Below, piece after piece: positions 1-6,738 of a DNA stretch of 9,193 nt; positions within the stretch are counted from its first letter, which is position 1, and each line of letters begins with the position of its first letter. Made by a program: the position numbers and the translations under genes. Below the pieces are notes generated by a model, which was given only the letters and a program-made list of their open reading frames with translations, did not search any database and was not told the origin of the DNA. Source of the DNA: an uncultured Clostridia bacterium (GTDB lineage Bacteria; Bacillota; Clostridia; Christensenellales; Borkfalkiaceae); assembly GCA_934273135.1 (NCBI GenBank), contig CAKQSU010000032.1, positions 1 through 9,193 of the forward strand, given 5' to 3'.

Positions 1-170
1 TCATTCAGGAAAAAATCAAGCTGCCCCTGTCTCACGGCAAATATCTCGATAGAACGGTGCCAGTGCTTCTCCCTGATGTATTTTCCGCCGCCGCCCTCAA
101 AGAGAAACAGCTTAAACGGAAGTCCCCTGTCCGGAACGATCACTTCATGCTGATAGCCGATGTCCTTCAC
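1..170 (-). CDS. Cupin-domain transcriptional regulator, probably AraC family (N-terminal part, runs off window)
   Basis: Only the first 56 codons are present. The GTG start (170-168) overlaps the TGA of hypA as GTGA, so translation is probably coupled to hypA. A GGAG sequence lies about 11 bases upstream of the GTG, and no nearby ATG exists in this frame. The peptide carries a block HWHRSIEIFAVRQG followed by LDFFLN. This is the typical histidine-containing cupin strand of the AraC_binding sensor domain, which in this family binds a small effector ahead of a C-terminal two-helix DNA-binding domain. That C-terminal domain lies outside the window, so a plain cupin protein remains possible. Its place as the last visible gene of the series suggests a regulator made together with the enzymes it controls, which is inference. 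The cupin assignment is fairly secure; the AraC assignment is moderate. Confidence 0.72.
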   Translation of the reverse strand, partial: MKDIGYQHEVIVPDRGLPFKLFLFEGGGGKYIREKHWHRSIEIFAVRQGQLDFFLN

Positions 171-511
171 TCCACCTCGATCTCCTTTAACAAAAATTCG
201 TTGCCGCGCAGCAGATAGGTATGCTCGCTTCCGCAGTGCGGACAGATCTTTGCATACTGCACGGTCGGATATTCCTGCTTGCAGTCCTCACAGTAAGACA
301 CCGCGTCAATCTGTTCGATCTTAAGTTCGGCATCTTCCATCACCGGTTCCTTTTTTCTCGCCCAGTTCCAGCAGTCCGTCAGATAATGATGTACGATTCC
401 GGACACTTCACCGATCTGTAAAACCACACCGGATACACGGTCCACCTGATTTTCCTCTGCCACCTGTTTTACATCCTTTACGACGTAAAACACCACACCC
501 AGTTCATGCAT
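167..511 (-). CDS. hypA: HypA-type nickel/zinc metallochaperone
   Basis: This 114-residue protein has the HypA hallmarks. It begins Met-His-Glu, where the family binds nickel through the N-terminus and His2. A GEVSG segment lies near residues 34-38. A zinc-binding pair C74-x2-C77 and C90-x2-C93 is followed by the conserved GNEFLLKEIEVE tail. The length matches the family (about 113-120 residues). The reading frame stays open upstream to a GTG at 532, but ATG 511 is chosen because the MHE N-terminus is functional and a GAGG site sits 7 bases upstream. HypA delivers nickel to [NiFe]-hydrogenase, usually with HypB, and in some bacteria to urease. Neither HypB nor any hydrogenase or urease gene is visible here. 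Its neighbours are iron-sulfur redox proteins and a distant CooC, so the client may be a different nickel protein. Confidence 0.93.
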   Translation of the reverse strand: MHELGVVFYVVKDVKQVAEENQVDRVSGVVLQIGEVSGIVHHYLTDCWNWARKKEPVMEDAELKIEQIDAVSYCEDCKQEYPTVQYAKICPHCGSEHTYLLRGNEFLLKEIEVE

Positions 512-518
512 GTTTTTT

Positions 519-522
519 CCTC
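519..522 (-). promoter_or_regulatory. Ribosome binding site of hypA (decides the start)
   Basis: GAGG on the minus strand lies 7 bases upstream of ATG 511. It supports the Met-His-Glu start over the in-frame GTG at 532, which would add seven residues and destroy the N-terminal nickel site. Confidence 0.7.
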
Positions 523-546
523 GCTGTCTCACTCAAATTTTTAAAA

Positions 547-582
547 TGCATGTCAGGAAAAATCTCTTCTTCCCGACATGCA
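547..582 (-). terminator. Intra-operon hairpin, possible attenuator or partial terminator before hypA
   Basis: Two 13-base arms at 547-559 and 570-582 pair along their whole length, with one G:U wobble when read as minus-strand RNA, around a 10-base loop. On the minus strand the stem is followed by TTTT and then an AT-rich stretch. It resembles a weak intrinsic terminator with a short U-tract, about 12 bases after the stop of the large flavoprotein gene and about 36 bases before the hypA start. It could reduce hypA and regulator transcription, or protect the upstream mRNA 3' end. The structure is directly visible; its role is inferred. Confidence 0.6.
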
Positions 583-593
583 CGGTTCATTGC

Positions 594-3404
594 TTATTTT
601 TTGCGGTTTGTCACAATCTTTACCGCACGTTTTGCCTGATACGGCAGGATGTGTTTAAATTTATCCTCCGCCGGTACCATATTGGTGCACTCCGGATGAT
701 CCCGGTGCAGTGTGATCGCATCAAACGCACACTTTGTTGTGCAGACGCCGCAGCCGATACACTTGTTCTCGTCCACGATCGTCGCGCCGCAGCCAAGGCA
801 GCGTGCCGTCTCTTTGCGCACCTGCTCCTCGGTCAGTGTCAGATGTGCATCCTTGAAGGATTTTGCATCCACGGAAGTATCCACACCCTCCACCTGACGG
901 GAAGAATTGTCGTAGCTCGGTACGGAAATATTGTCCTTATCCAGCTCTGTGAACTCCCAACGGTTGCGCCCGATGGTCATATGACCGTTCTGTACATAGC
1001 GGTGCAGGGACTCTGCCGCATAATGTCCTGCCGCAATGGCATCGATCGCGAACTTCGGTCCGGTGTAGACATCTCCTCCAACGAATACATCCGGCTGTCC
1101 GGTCTGATAGGTCAGCTTGTCTGCAACGATGGCCGGACCGTTAAATTCCACACTTGCTCCGGCTAACAGATCGCCCCATACGCTTCTCTGTCCAACCGCA
1201 AAGATCACGCGGTCACACGGAATGGTGATCGTCTCGTTCTCATCATAAGTCGGTGCAAACCGTCCTTCGGCATTCTTCACAGAGAGACACTTCTTAAATA
1301 CCACGCCGGTCACTTTTCCGTTCTCGGTAAGCACTTCCTTCGGTCCCCAGCCGTTCTTGATGACAACGCCGTCTTCCTTCGCCTCGCGCACTTCCTCATC
1401 GGATGCCGGCATCTCTTTCTCGGACTCTAAGGAGAGCTGTGTCACTTCTGCCGCGTGGCTTCTCGCGCTGACTCTCGCCGCGTCGATCGCTACGTTTCCT
1501 CCGCCGACAACAACCACTCTTCCGGTGTAGGAGGTATTTCCGGTATTTGCCTCATGCAGGTACTCGATTGCGGTAAGCGTTCCTTCCGCATCGTCTCCCG
1601 GCACTCCCGGTCTTCTTCCGGCGCTGCAGCCAATCGCAATATAGAATGCCTTGTAACCCTGCGCGCGCAGTTCGTCTAACGTGATGTCCTTGCCGACCTC
1701 GACGCCGGTCTTGATCTCAACGCCCATCTCTCTCATCACGTCGATCTCTGCCTCAATGACATCCTTCTCGAGCTTGTAGGACGGAATACCGTAGCGCAGC
1801 ATACCGCCTGCCATCTCATTCTTCTCAAAAACAGTCGGGCGATAGCCTTTTTCTGCCAGATAGAACGCTGCGGAAAGTCCTGCCGGACCGCCGCCGATGA
1901 TTGCGATCTTCTGTGAGAAATGATCCATATGGATGCTCGCCGGAATCACAACCGGCGGAATATATCTCGTCTCTGCATGCAGATCCTGCTCGGCGATAAA
2001 CTTCTTGACTGCATCAATGGCAACCGCCTGGTCGATGGTGCCTCTGGTGCAGGCATCCTCGCAGCGTCTGTTACAGATACGTCCGCAGACAGCCGGGAAT
2101 GGATTCTGCTTCTTGATGAGAGCCAGTGCCTCCTGGTATTTGCCCTGGGAAGCCTTCTTCAGATAACCCTGTACCGCAATGTGTGCCGGACAGGCCGTCT
2201 TACACGGAGCCGTACCAGTCTCATGGCAGTTGATCCGGTTGTTGTCGCGGTAATCCGGATCCCACTTGTCCTCGCCCCACTTCACTGCATCCGGAAGTTC
2301 CTGCTTCGGATAGGTAATCTGTCCGCCGTCCTTGGTGCAGAGCTTCTGTCCCAGTCTGGTCGCACCTGCCGGGCAATACTCCACACATCTGCCACATGCC
2401 ACACATTTCTCCGCATCCACATGCGCCACATAAGCAGAACGCGACATATTCGGCGTGTTAAAAAGCTGTGAGGTACGCAGTGCATTACAGATATTTACAT
2501 TACAGTTACAGATACCGAAGATCTTGTTCTCACCGTCAATATTGGTGATCTGGTGCACAAAGCCGTTCTCCTCGGCGCGCTGTAAGATCGCCATCGCCTC
2601 ATCATAGGTAATATCGTGTCCCTTTCCGGTCTCACGGCAGTAATCCGCGAAATCGCCGACACCGATACACCAGCCGTAATCGTCGTCCGCAACACCCTCG
2701 CCGATCGCCTTGCGCGATGCACGGCAGGAGCAGCGTCCCACACCGATGTGTCCCTCATATTTTTTCAGCCAGTAAGACAGATGCTCTAAATCCACCGACT
2801 GGTTCTCCATGGAGATCGCCTTCTCCACCGGAATAACATGCATACCGATGCCGGCGCCTCCCGGCGGCACCATCTGTGTGATTCCCGCCAGCGGTAAAAA
2901 GGTCATGCGCTCAAAGAACGCCGCCACATCCGGATGCTCCTTCAAACGCGGATTGCTTCCGTCCGGCAGCTCCTCCATGTTAAACAGCTCCGCCGATCCC
3001 GGTACGAACATCGGCAGGATATATCTGCGCTCCGTCTGCTCCTTGGTGCGTCCGTTGTGATCGTAGTGATATCCGTAATCATACTCGAGCAGGCCGATGT
3101 AACTCATCTCGTCCAAGAGCTTCTGAAACTTTTCCTCCCCGTCCTTCGTGATGCCGTTCAACTTGCACATCTCCGCAAACGTGTACGGTGTCCTCTTCTT
3201 CATCTTCAGTCCGACATCCGCCATCTCTTCCGTGATGATCTCCGCCAGACCCCAATACTCCGGATCCTCGACCTTCACGCCACCGATCATGTGTCCTGCC
3301 ACATCGGTGATCTTCTTGCCGAGCGCAATGATCTTTTTGCTCGGTTCCTTGTCGTTTTTGTGGTTCGCCGGCCACTTGTTGTACTGCTCCATATCAAATG
3401 CCAT
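594..3404 (-). CDS. Multidomain iron-sulfur flavoprotein: winged-helix-like/Fe-S N-terminal module fused to GltD-type NAD(P)H oxidoreductase and C-terminal ferredoxin domain
   Basis: This 936-residue protein has several modules in order. Residues about 60-110 look like a winged-helix segment. Residues 220-310 hold GRCSCR (C225, C227) and FGICNCNVNIC, a cysteine-rich module. A ferredoxin motif C334-x2-C337-x2-C340-x3-C344 follows. Residues 390-455 resemble the GltD/dihydropyrimidine dehydrogenase N-terminal Fe-S domain (C401, C405, C440, C444, C448, C452). The FAD site GGGPAG is at 504-509, an NAD(P) site GGGNVAIDAAR at 634-644, and a second FAD segment VFVGGD near 773-778. A C-terminal domain carries C882-x2-C885-x2-C888-x3-C892, with further cysteines C869, C872 and C906 that do not form a complete second motif. 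It should be a cytoplasmic electron-transfer enzyme linking NAD(P)H, FAD and several [4Fe-4S] clusters. It lacks the large glutamate synthase partner and so is probably not a glutamate synthase. The likely job is feeding electrons to the activator/dehydratase pair, which is inference. The start is fixed by AGGAGG 7 bases upstream. Confidence 0.9.
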   Translation of the reverse strand: MAFDMEQYNKWPANHKNDKEPSKKIIALGKKITDVAGHMIGGVKVEDPEYWGLAEIITEEMADVGLKMKKRTPYTFAEMCKLNGITKDGEEKFQKLLDEMSYIGLLEYDYGYHYDHNGRTKEQTERRYILPMFVPGSAELFNMEELPDGSNPRLKEHPDVAAFFERMTFLPLAGITQMVPPGGAGIGMHVIPVEKAISMENQSVDLEHLSYWLKKYEGHIGVGRCSCRASRKAIGEGVADDDYGWCIGVGDFADYCRETGKGHDITYDEAMAILQRAEENGFVHQITNIDGENKIFGICNCNVNICNALRTSQLFNTPNMSRSAYVAHVDAEKCVACGRCVEYCPAGATRLGQKLCTKDGGQITYPKQELPDAVKWGEDKWDPDYRDNNRINCHETGTAPCKTACPAHIAVQGYLKKASQGKYQEALALIKKQNPFPAVCGRICNRRCEDACTRGTIDQAVAIDAVKKFIAEQDLHAETRYIPPVVIPASIHMDHFSQKIAIIGGGPAGLSAAFYLAEKGYRPTVFEKNEMAGGMLRYGIPSYKLEKDVIEAEIDVMREMGVEIKTGVEVGKDITLDELRAQGYKAFYIAIGCSAGRRPGVPGDDAEGTLTAIEYLHEANTGNTSYTGRVVVVGGGNVAIDAARVSARSHAAEVTQLSLESEKEMPASDEEVREAKEDGVVIKNGWGPKEVLTENGKVTGVVFKKCLSVKNAEGRFAPTYDENETITIPCDRVIFAVGQRSVWGDLLAGASVEFNGPAIVADKLTYQTGQPDVFVGGDVYTGPKFAIDAIAAGHYAAESLHRYVQNGHMTIGRNRWEFTELDKDNISVPSYDNSSRQVEGVDTSVDAKSFKDAHLTLTEEQVRKETARCLGCGATIVDENKCIGCGVCTTKCAFDAITLHRDHPECTNMVPAEDKFKHILPYQAKRAVKIVTNRKK

Positions 3405-3411
3405 GTTTCTT

Positions 3412-3417
3412 CCTCCT
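3412..3417 (-). promoter_or_regulatory. Strong ribosome binding site of the 936-residue flavoprotein
   Basis: A perfect AGGAGG on the minus strand sits 7 bases before ATG 3404, inside the 21-base gap after the AcsB-like gene. It fixes the start and suggests high expression. Confidence 0.8.
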
Positions 3418-3425
3418 GTTTCCCC

Positions 3426-4145
3426 TTATCCTTTATTTGAAAAATGCAGTTCCCTTAATCCCTCTACCTCATCACAGACCTTCTGCAGGCTGCATGCGGT
3501 ACAGTCCATCATCACATTCTTTAAAATGTGATCTATCGTTTTTGTAATCTCCTCCGCTTCCTTTACATACCCCAGAAGCGCGCGGTAGTCAAACTCCTGT
3601 TCCGTGACATAGGTAAGACTGACCGCCTCCACCGCCGGATTTTTATGAAACGCAGAGATCATACGGTTTCCCGTCTTTGTAAAATCAAGCCCGCATGAGA
3701 GAGCCTCCCGCCCGATCCGCACACTCTCCTTCTGGTTTGCCGCCGACACACGCATCATAAAGCCTTCCGGATAAAAATGATACCTGGTGTATTCCAGTTC
3801 CCGGATCGCGCGGTACAGCTTCTCGCCCTCCCCGAGCATGTCTTCCCGGACCCGCACCAGCGCAACGCGCGCGTAGGGCGAATCCTGTCTTATTTCCGGC
3901 AGATCACTGCCGATCAAAGACAGCGCATCCGCCGGGACAAGTGCCTCGTTTGCGGTGACAATCGTCGCACCGACCGCCGGAAGCTGACCACTTCCCAGCT
4001 CGTATGCCATATCACTGCGCAGGATCATGCTGCGGTCCGACACATCCGGCCAGCCGCCGTCTCCGAGCGGCAGCGCCCGCGCACCGGCCTCCTCAAGCAG
4101 CTTGCGGCATGCCCGGATCGTCTCGTCATATAATTTCATTCCCAT
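3426..4145 (-). CDS. Stand-alone AcsB/CdhC-like domain protein (acetyl-CoA synthase middle domain with partial A-cluster motif)
   Basis: This 239-residue protein lines up by eye with the middle domain of acetyl-CoA synthase (AcsB, archaeal CdhC). There is an AYELGSGQLP block (like YVEFGG in AcsB), then SLIGSDLPEI (like EVIGPD), a glutamate-rich helix, YPEGFMMRVS (like YGEGF or YIEGV), and AVEAVSLTYVTEQ (like VQVTIYTDEQ). It ends with C215-x2-C218-x5-C224. That last motif corresponds to the first three A-cluster cysteines of AcsB (C-x2-C-x8-C), but with a shorter spacing. The fourth cysteine and the whole catalytic C-terminal domain are missing, and full AcsB is about 730 residues. The start is ATG 4145, which overlaps the TGA of the microprotein gene as TGATG; GTG 4148 and ATG 4139 are alternatives. 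It may be a partner, scaffold or metal-cluster subunit rather than a complete synthase. The alignment was done from memory, so the family call is moderately sure and the function unknown. Confidence 0.72.
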   Translation of the reverse strand: MGMKLYDETIRACRKLLEEAGARALPLGDGGWPDVSDRSMILRSDMAYELGSGQLPAVGATIVTANEALVPADALSLIGSDLPEIRQDSPYARVALVRVREDMLGEGEKLYRAIRELEYTRYHFYPEGFMMRVSAANQKESVRIGREALSCGLDFTKTGNRMISAFHKNPAVEAVSLTYVTEQEFDYRALLGYVKEAEEITKTIDHILKNVMMDCTACSLQKVCDEVEGLRELHFSNKG

Positions 4146-4312
4146 CACAAATGTTTATCCCTGTCTATTTTGTCATAATGTTTTTCAAACAACGGCGCAA
4201 GCTTTGCCGTCAGCTTCATGTCCAGATTGAAAAAATACACCAGAAACGACAGCACAAACAGACAGACCACAACGATTGCAATGATTAGTAGTACATGTAA
4301 AAATGTTCCCAT
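4145..4312 (-). CDS. 55-residue single-pass membrane microprotein
   Basis: This short gene lies between the activator and the AcsB-like gene. It starts at ATG 4312 with a perfect AGGAGG 6 bases upstream and ends at TGA 4147-4145, overlapping the next start as TGATG. It encodes one hydrophobic helix at residues 4-28 (rich in V, I, L and F, e.g. VLLIIAIVVVCLFVL), then a short charged tail of about 27 residues with several lysines (KLAPLFEKHYDKIDRDK). No known family is recognised. The strong ribosome site, tight spacing and translational coupling argue that it is real. It could tether a redox complex to the membrane or act as a small regulatory subunit, which is inference. By the positive-inside rule the lysine-rich C-terminal tail would be cytoplasmic. 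Confidence 0.8.
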   Translation of the reverse strand: MGTFLHVLLIIAIVVVCLFVLSFLVYFFNLDMKLTAKLAPLFEKHYDKIDRDKHL

Positions 4313-4318
4313 CTTTTT

Positions 4319-4324
4319 CCTCCT
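4319..4324 (-). promoter_or_regulatory. Ribosome binding site of the membrane microprotein
   Basis: A perfect AGGAGG lies 6 bases upstream of ATG 4312, inside the 20-base gap after the activator stop. It is the main nucleotide evidence that the short open frame is translated. Confidence 0.8.
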
Positions 4325-4332
4325 GTCCGCTC

Positions 4333-5127
4333 TTACTGTGCCATACCCTTCTGACGTGCATACTCTGCCGCGCCGAGCGCTCCCATCAGCTGCGGGTCAA
4401 TCGGAAGATCGATCACCTTTAGATTCAGCACTTTCTCGATCGCCGCCTTCAGTCCTTCGTTCTTCGCACATCCGCCGGTGAGTGTGATGCTGTCCACCGC
4501 TCCGGCCTTCTTGGACATAACGAAACATCTCTTTGCTACCGAGAGTTCAATTCCCGCCGCAATCTCGTCCATCGGCTTGCCCTCTCCGACCAGGGAGATT
4601 ACCTCGGACTCTGCAAATACCGTACACTGCGCCGTGATCGGGATCACGTTCTTCGCCTGTAAGGACAGCTTGGAAAATTCCGAGAGATCCATCTCAAACG
4701 CACGCGCCATGGCCTCAAAGAAGCGTCCGGTTCCCGCTGCACACTTATCGTTCATCGCGAAGTTCAATACCGTGCCGTCCGCATCCACGGCGATTCCCTT
4801 GACATCCTGTCCGCCAATATCGATGATCGCCTTCACGCTCGGGTCCGCCACATGCACGCCCATGGCGTGGCAACTGATCTCCGAAATGTTCTCATCCGCA
4901 AACGGCACCTTGTTGCGCCCGTATCCGGTTCCGACCAGATAGGTAAGATCCTCTGCACTGTTTAACTCCGGCACCTGCGCTACCGCCTGCTTTAAGGATT
5001 CCTCCGCGCTTAAGACCGCGTTGATACGGCTCCGCAGCGTCACATCCGCCACCATTTTTCCGGTCTCATCAATAATTACACATTTTGTATAGGTACTGCC
5101 GGAATCACATCCGCCAAAATACTTCAT
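4333..5127 (-). CDS. ATP-dependent acyl-CoA dehydratase activator (BcrA/BadF/HgdC family, archerase-type)
   Basis: This 264-residue protein is full length for the family (about 260). It has the ASKHA ATPase signature: an N-terminal phosphate loop GCDSGSTYTK (residues 6-15), DIGGQDVK at 103-110, and a second glycine-rich site LTGGCAKN at 216-223. The two cysteines that hold the single [4Fe-4S] cluster at the homodimer interface are C129 (in NDKCAAGTGRFFE) and C168 (in ITAQCTVFAESE). Relatives couple ATP hydrolysis to injection of one electron at very low potential into the D-component of 2-hydroxyacyl-CoA dehydratases, benzoyl-CoA reductase or double-cubane proteins. Here the two D-component-like genes lie directly upstream, so they are the natural acceptor. 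The start ATG 5127 has GGGAGG 7 bases upstream. The family call is secure; the substrate of the whole system is not known. Confidence 0.95.
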   Translation of the reverse strand: MKYFGGCDSGSTYTKCVIIDETGKMVADVTLRSRINAVLSAEESLKQAVAQVPELNSAEDLTYLVGTGYGRNKVPFADENISEISCHAMGVHVADPSVKAIIDIGGQDVKGIAVDADGTVLNFAMNDKCAAGTGRFFEAMARAFEMDLSEFSKLSLQAKNVIPITAQCTVFAESEVISLVGEGKPMDEIAAGIELSVAKRCFVMSKKAGAVDSITLTGGCAKNEGLKAAIEKVLNLKVIDLPIDPQLMGALGAAEYARQKGMAQ

Positions 5128-5187
5128 TTGTTTTCCTCCCTTTTTCTGCTTTTTTCACACCGGTTTCTCTTCCGTGCACCACGGATC

Positions 5188-6738
5188 TTACCACGAATGT
5201 TCATCCGTTAAAACCTCGAGTGACGGGTCGACCGGCTCCTCTCTGAATACGGTACGCATGTAGCGGTTCACCTGATCGCGGATTCCCTGTCTGGACACCA
5301 CGCGCGGGTCAAACAGGTCATGCGTTACCCAGATCAGATGGATGCCTTTTTCTCTCGCCTTCTCCTCGAACTGACCGTGCATACCGTCGAGCGCCTTACA
5401 GCTCATGTGCTCCCAGAGAATGACGGTGTCCGCACGGAACTCCTCACAGATCTCCCAGAGTTCATCGAGCAGGACACGGTATCCGCCGTGGGTACGGTTG
5501 CGCATGATCATATTCTCTGTCAGCCATGCCATATCGTAGATGGCCTGCTCCTTGTCATCCTCGGAGATAATCTTGGTGGATACCATGGAGAGCATGTCTG
5601 TGAGCGGCAGGATTCCCCAGCAGTTCTGCAGCCAGAGCAGGAAGTCCATATAAAAATGCGACTGCACGCCCCACACGATCGCGCGGTGGCGGTATTCCTT
5701 TGCCGCCATATTTTTATTCTTGTAAGCTTTCTCTGCGAGTGCCGAAATCTTGCGGTCAGCATCCACAAATTCCTGTGCTTTTCCACAGATCGCCATATAG
5801 TTGGTCTCCGTGTAGAGCGCCAGGTTGGAACCGAACACCTGCGGATAATCCGTCTTGTTCATATCCAGCCAGTCCATGCGGTGGCGGGTCGATTCGTTGA
5901 CGCGCTTCGCACAGGTAAAATAGTAATCCCAGTCCCATTTTTCCCCGGTGTGCTCCTCGATGAACTTGATCGCATTGCGGATCTCCTGCGCCGCGTATTC
6001 CTGCACGTCGTCCTCGCGGTGGCGAAGTGGTGCCGCCAGCTGGAAGCACGGAATCTGATCCTCCAGCTCCAGACGCTTGGAGATAACACCGTTGCCCATC
6101 AGGGAACCGTCGCAGGTCGTATTACACTGAATAGCACAGGCGCCGAGCACCGGGAAATCATCGTCGATCGATACGCCGGCTTCCGCCTCCGGCATCGGAC
6201 AGACATCGCCGGAAAGTCCGAACTCCTGCGCCACATCGATGTAGTGGCACGCCGCAAACTGGTTTAAAAGCACCGACACGTACACCGCCGGCGTCTCACG
6301 GCTTAGGCATTTCAGATTCGGGAATCCCATCATGACGGCCGTCATCTCGTTTTCATCCATCAGGACGACCTTCTTGGAAAGTTCCTCATCATTGCCGATT
6401 CTTCTGTCCCCACGGAACAGGTTGTCCAGAAGCTTCGCCACATCCTCAAGCACCAGATCAAACTCGGTATGGGCAATACGCAGCTGCGCTCCTCTTAATC
6501 CCTGCATATGGCGGTCCACCATCATCGGCGCCGCCAGATAGTTTGCCATCCACCGGTAACGGAAAAATGCCTTGATATTCCGCGGTTTTACAATAAACTT
6601 TGTGAGCACTCCCATGATGTGCAGCCATCTCGTATAATCATAAAAGGTGTCTGCCACACCGCGCCACTCTCTGCGGCTTCTCACCTTTCCATCTGTGTAA
6701 AAGCTTCCCAGCTTCTCACTTCCGACTTCTTTTCCCAT
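5188..6738 (-). CDS. 2-hydroxyacyl-CoA dehydratase D-component-like subunit, long divergent form
   Basis: This 516-residue protein belongs to the HgdA/HgdB-like superfamily but is longer than the usual 380-430 residues. An N-terminal extension of roughly 140 residues has no recognised motif. The core keeps three plausible cluster cysteines: C180 in DVCPMPEAEAG, C205 or C209 in IQCNTTCDGSLMGN, and C447 in WEHMSCKALDGMHG. These match the positions of the three cysteines per subunit that hold an iron-sulfur cluster in this superfamily. The start ATG 6738 overlaps the TGA of the upstream partner as TGATG, with GGAGG 9 bases before it, so the two subunits are probably made in equal amounts and form a heterodimer. 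Possible roles are dehydration of a 2-hydroxyacyl-CoA, reduction of another substrate, or a double-cubane protein. The signatures differ from classical HgdA or HadB, so no substrate is assigned. Confidence 0.88.
   Translation of the reverse strand: MGKEVGSEKLGSFYTDGKVRSRREWRGVADTFYDYTRWLHIMGVLTKFIVKPRNIKAFFRYRWMANYLAAPMMVDRHMQGLRGAQLRIAHTEFDLVLEDVAKLLDNLFRGDRRIGNDEELSKKVVLMDENEMTAVMMGFPNLKCLSRETPAVYVSVLLNQFAACHYIDVAQEFGLSGDVCPMPEAEAGVSIDDDFPVLGACAIQCNTTCDGSLMGNGVISKRLELEDQIPCFQLAAPLRHREDDVQEYAAQEIRNAIKFIEEHTGEKWDWDYYFTCAKRVNESTRHRMDWLDMNKTDYPQVFGSNLALYTETNYMAICGKAQEFVDADRKISALAEKAYKNKNMAAKEYRHRAIVWGVQSHFYMDFLLWLQNCWGILPLTDMLSMVSTKIISEDDKEQAIYDMAWLTENMIMRNRTHGGYRVLLDELWEICEEFRADTVILWEHMSCKALDGMHGQFEEKAREKGIHLIWVTHDLFDPRVVSRQGIRDQVNRYMRTVFREEPVDPSLEVLTDEHSW

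Noticed and set aside
510..1166. Plus-strand open frame (218 codons) opposite the flavoprotein 3' end and hypA gap
   Set aside because: It is antisense to the NAD(P)/FAD domain gene and crosses the 13-bp hairpin; no family features.
1920..2471. Plus-strand open frame (183 codons) opposite the flavoprotein
   Set aside because: Shadow of the GltD-type coding region, with no supporting start signal or motif.
594..3404. Calling the flavoprotein glutamate synthase small subunit (GltD)
   Set aside because: The core is GltD-like, but the protein is about twice the usual length, has extra Fe-S modules, and no glutamate synthase large subunit is nearby.
5171..5185. TCCGTG-CAC-CACGGA hairpin between the dehydratase-like gene and the activator
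   Set aside because: Six-base stem with a 3-base loop and no U-tract on either side; too weak to call a terminator, at most a minor mRNA structure.
5320..6267. Long plus-strand open frame (315 codons) opposite the 516-residue dehydratase-like gene
   Set aside because: It lies wholly antisense to a gene with clear family motifs, has no recognisable domain and no good ribosome site; its composition is that of a codon-bias shadow.
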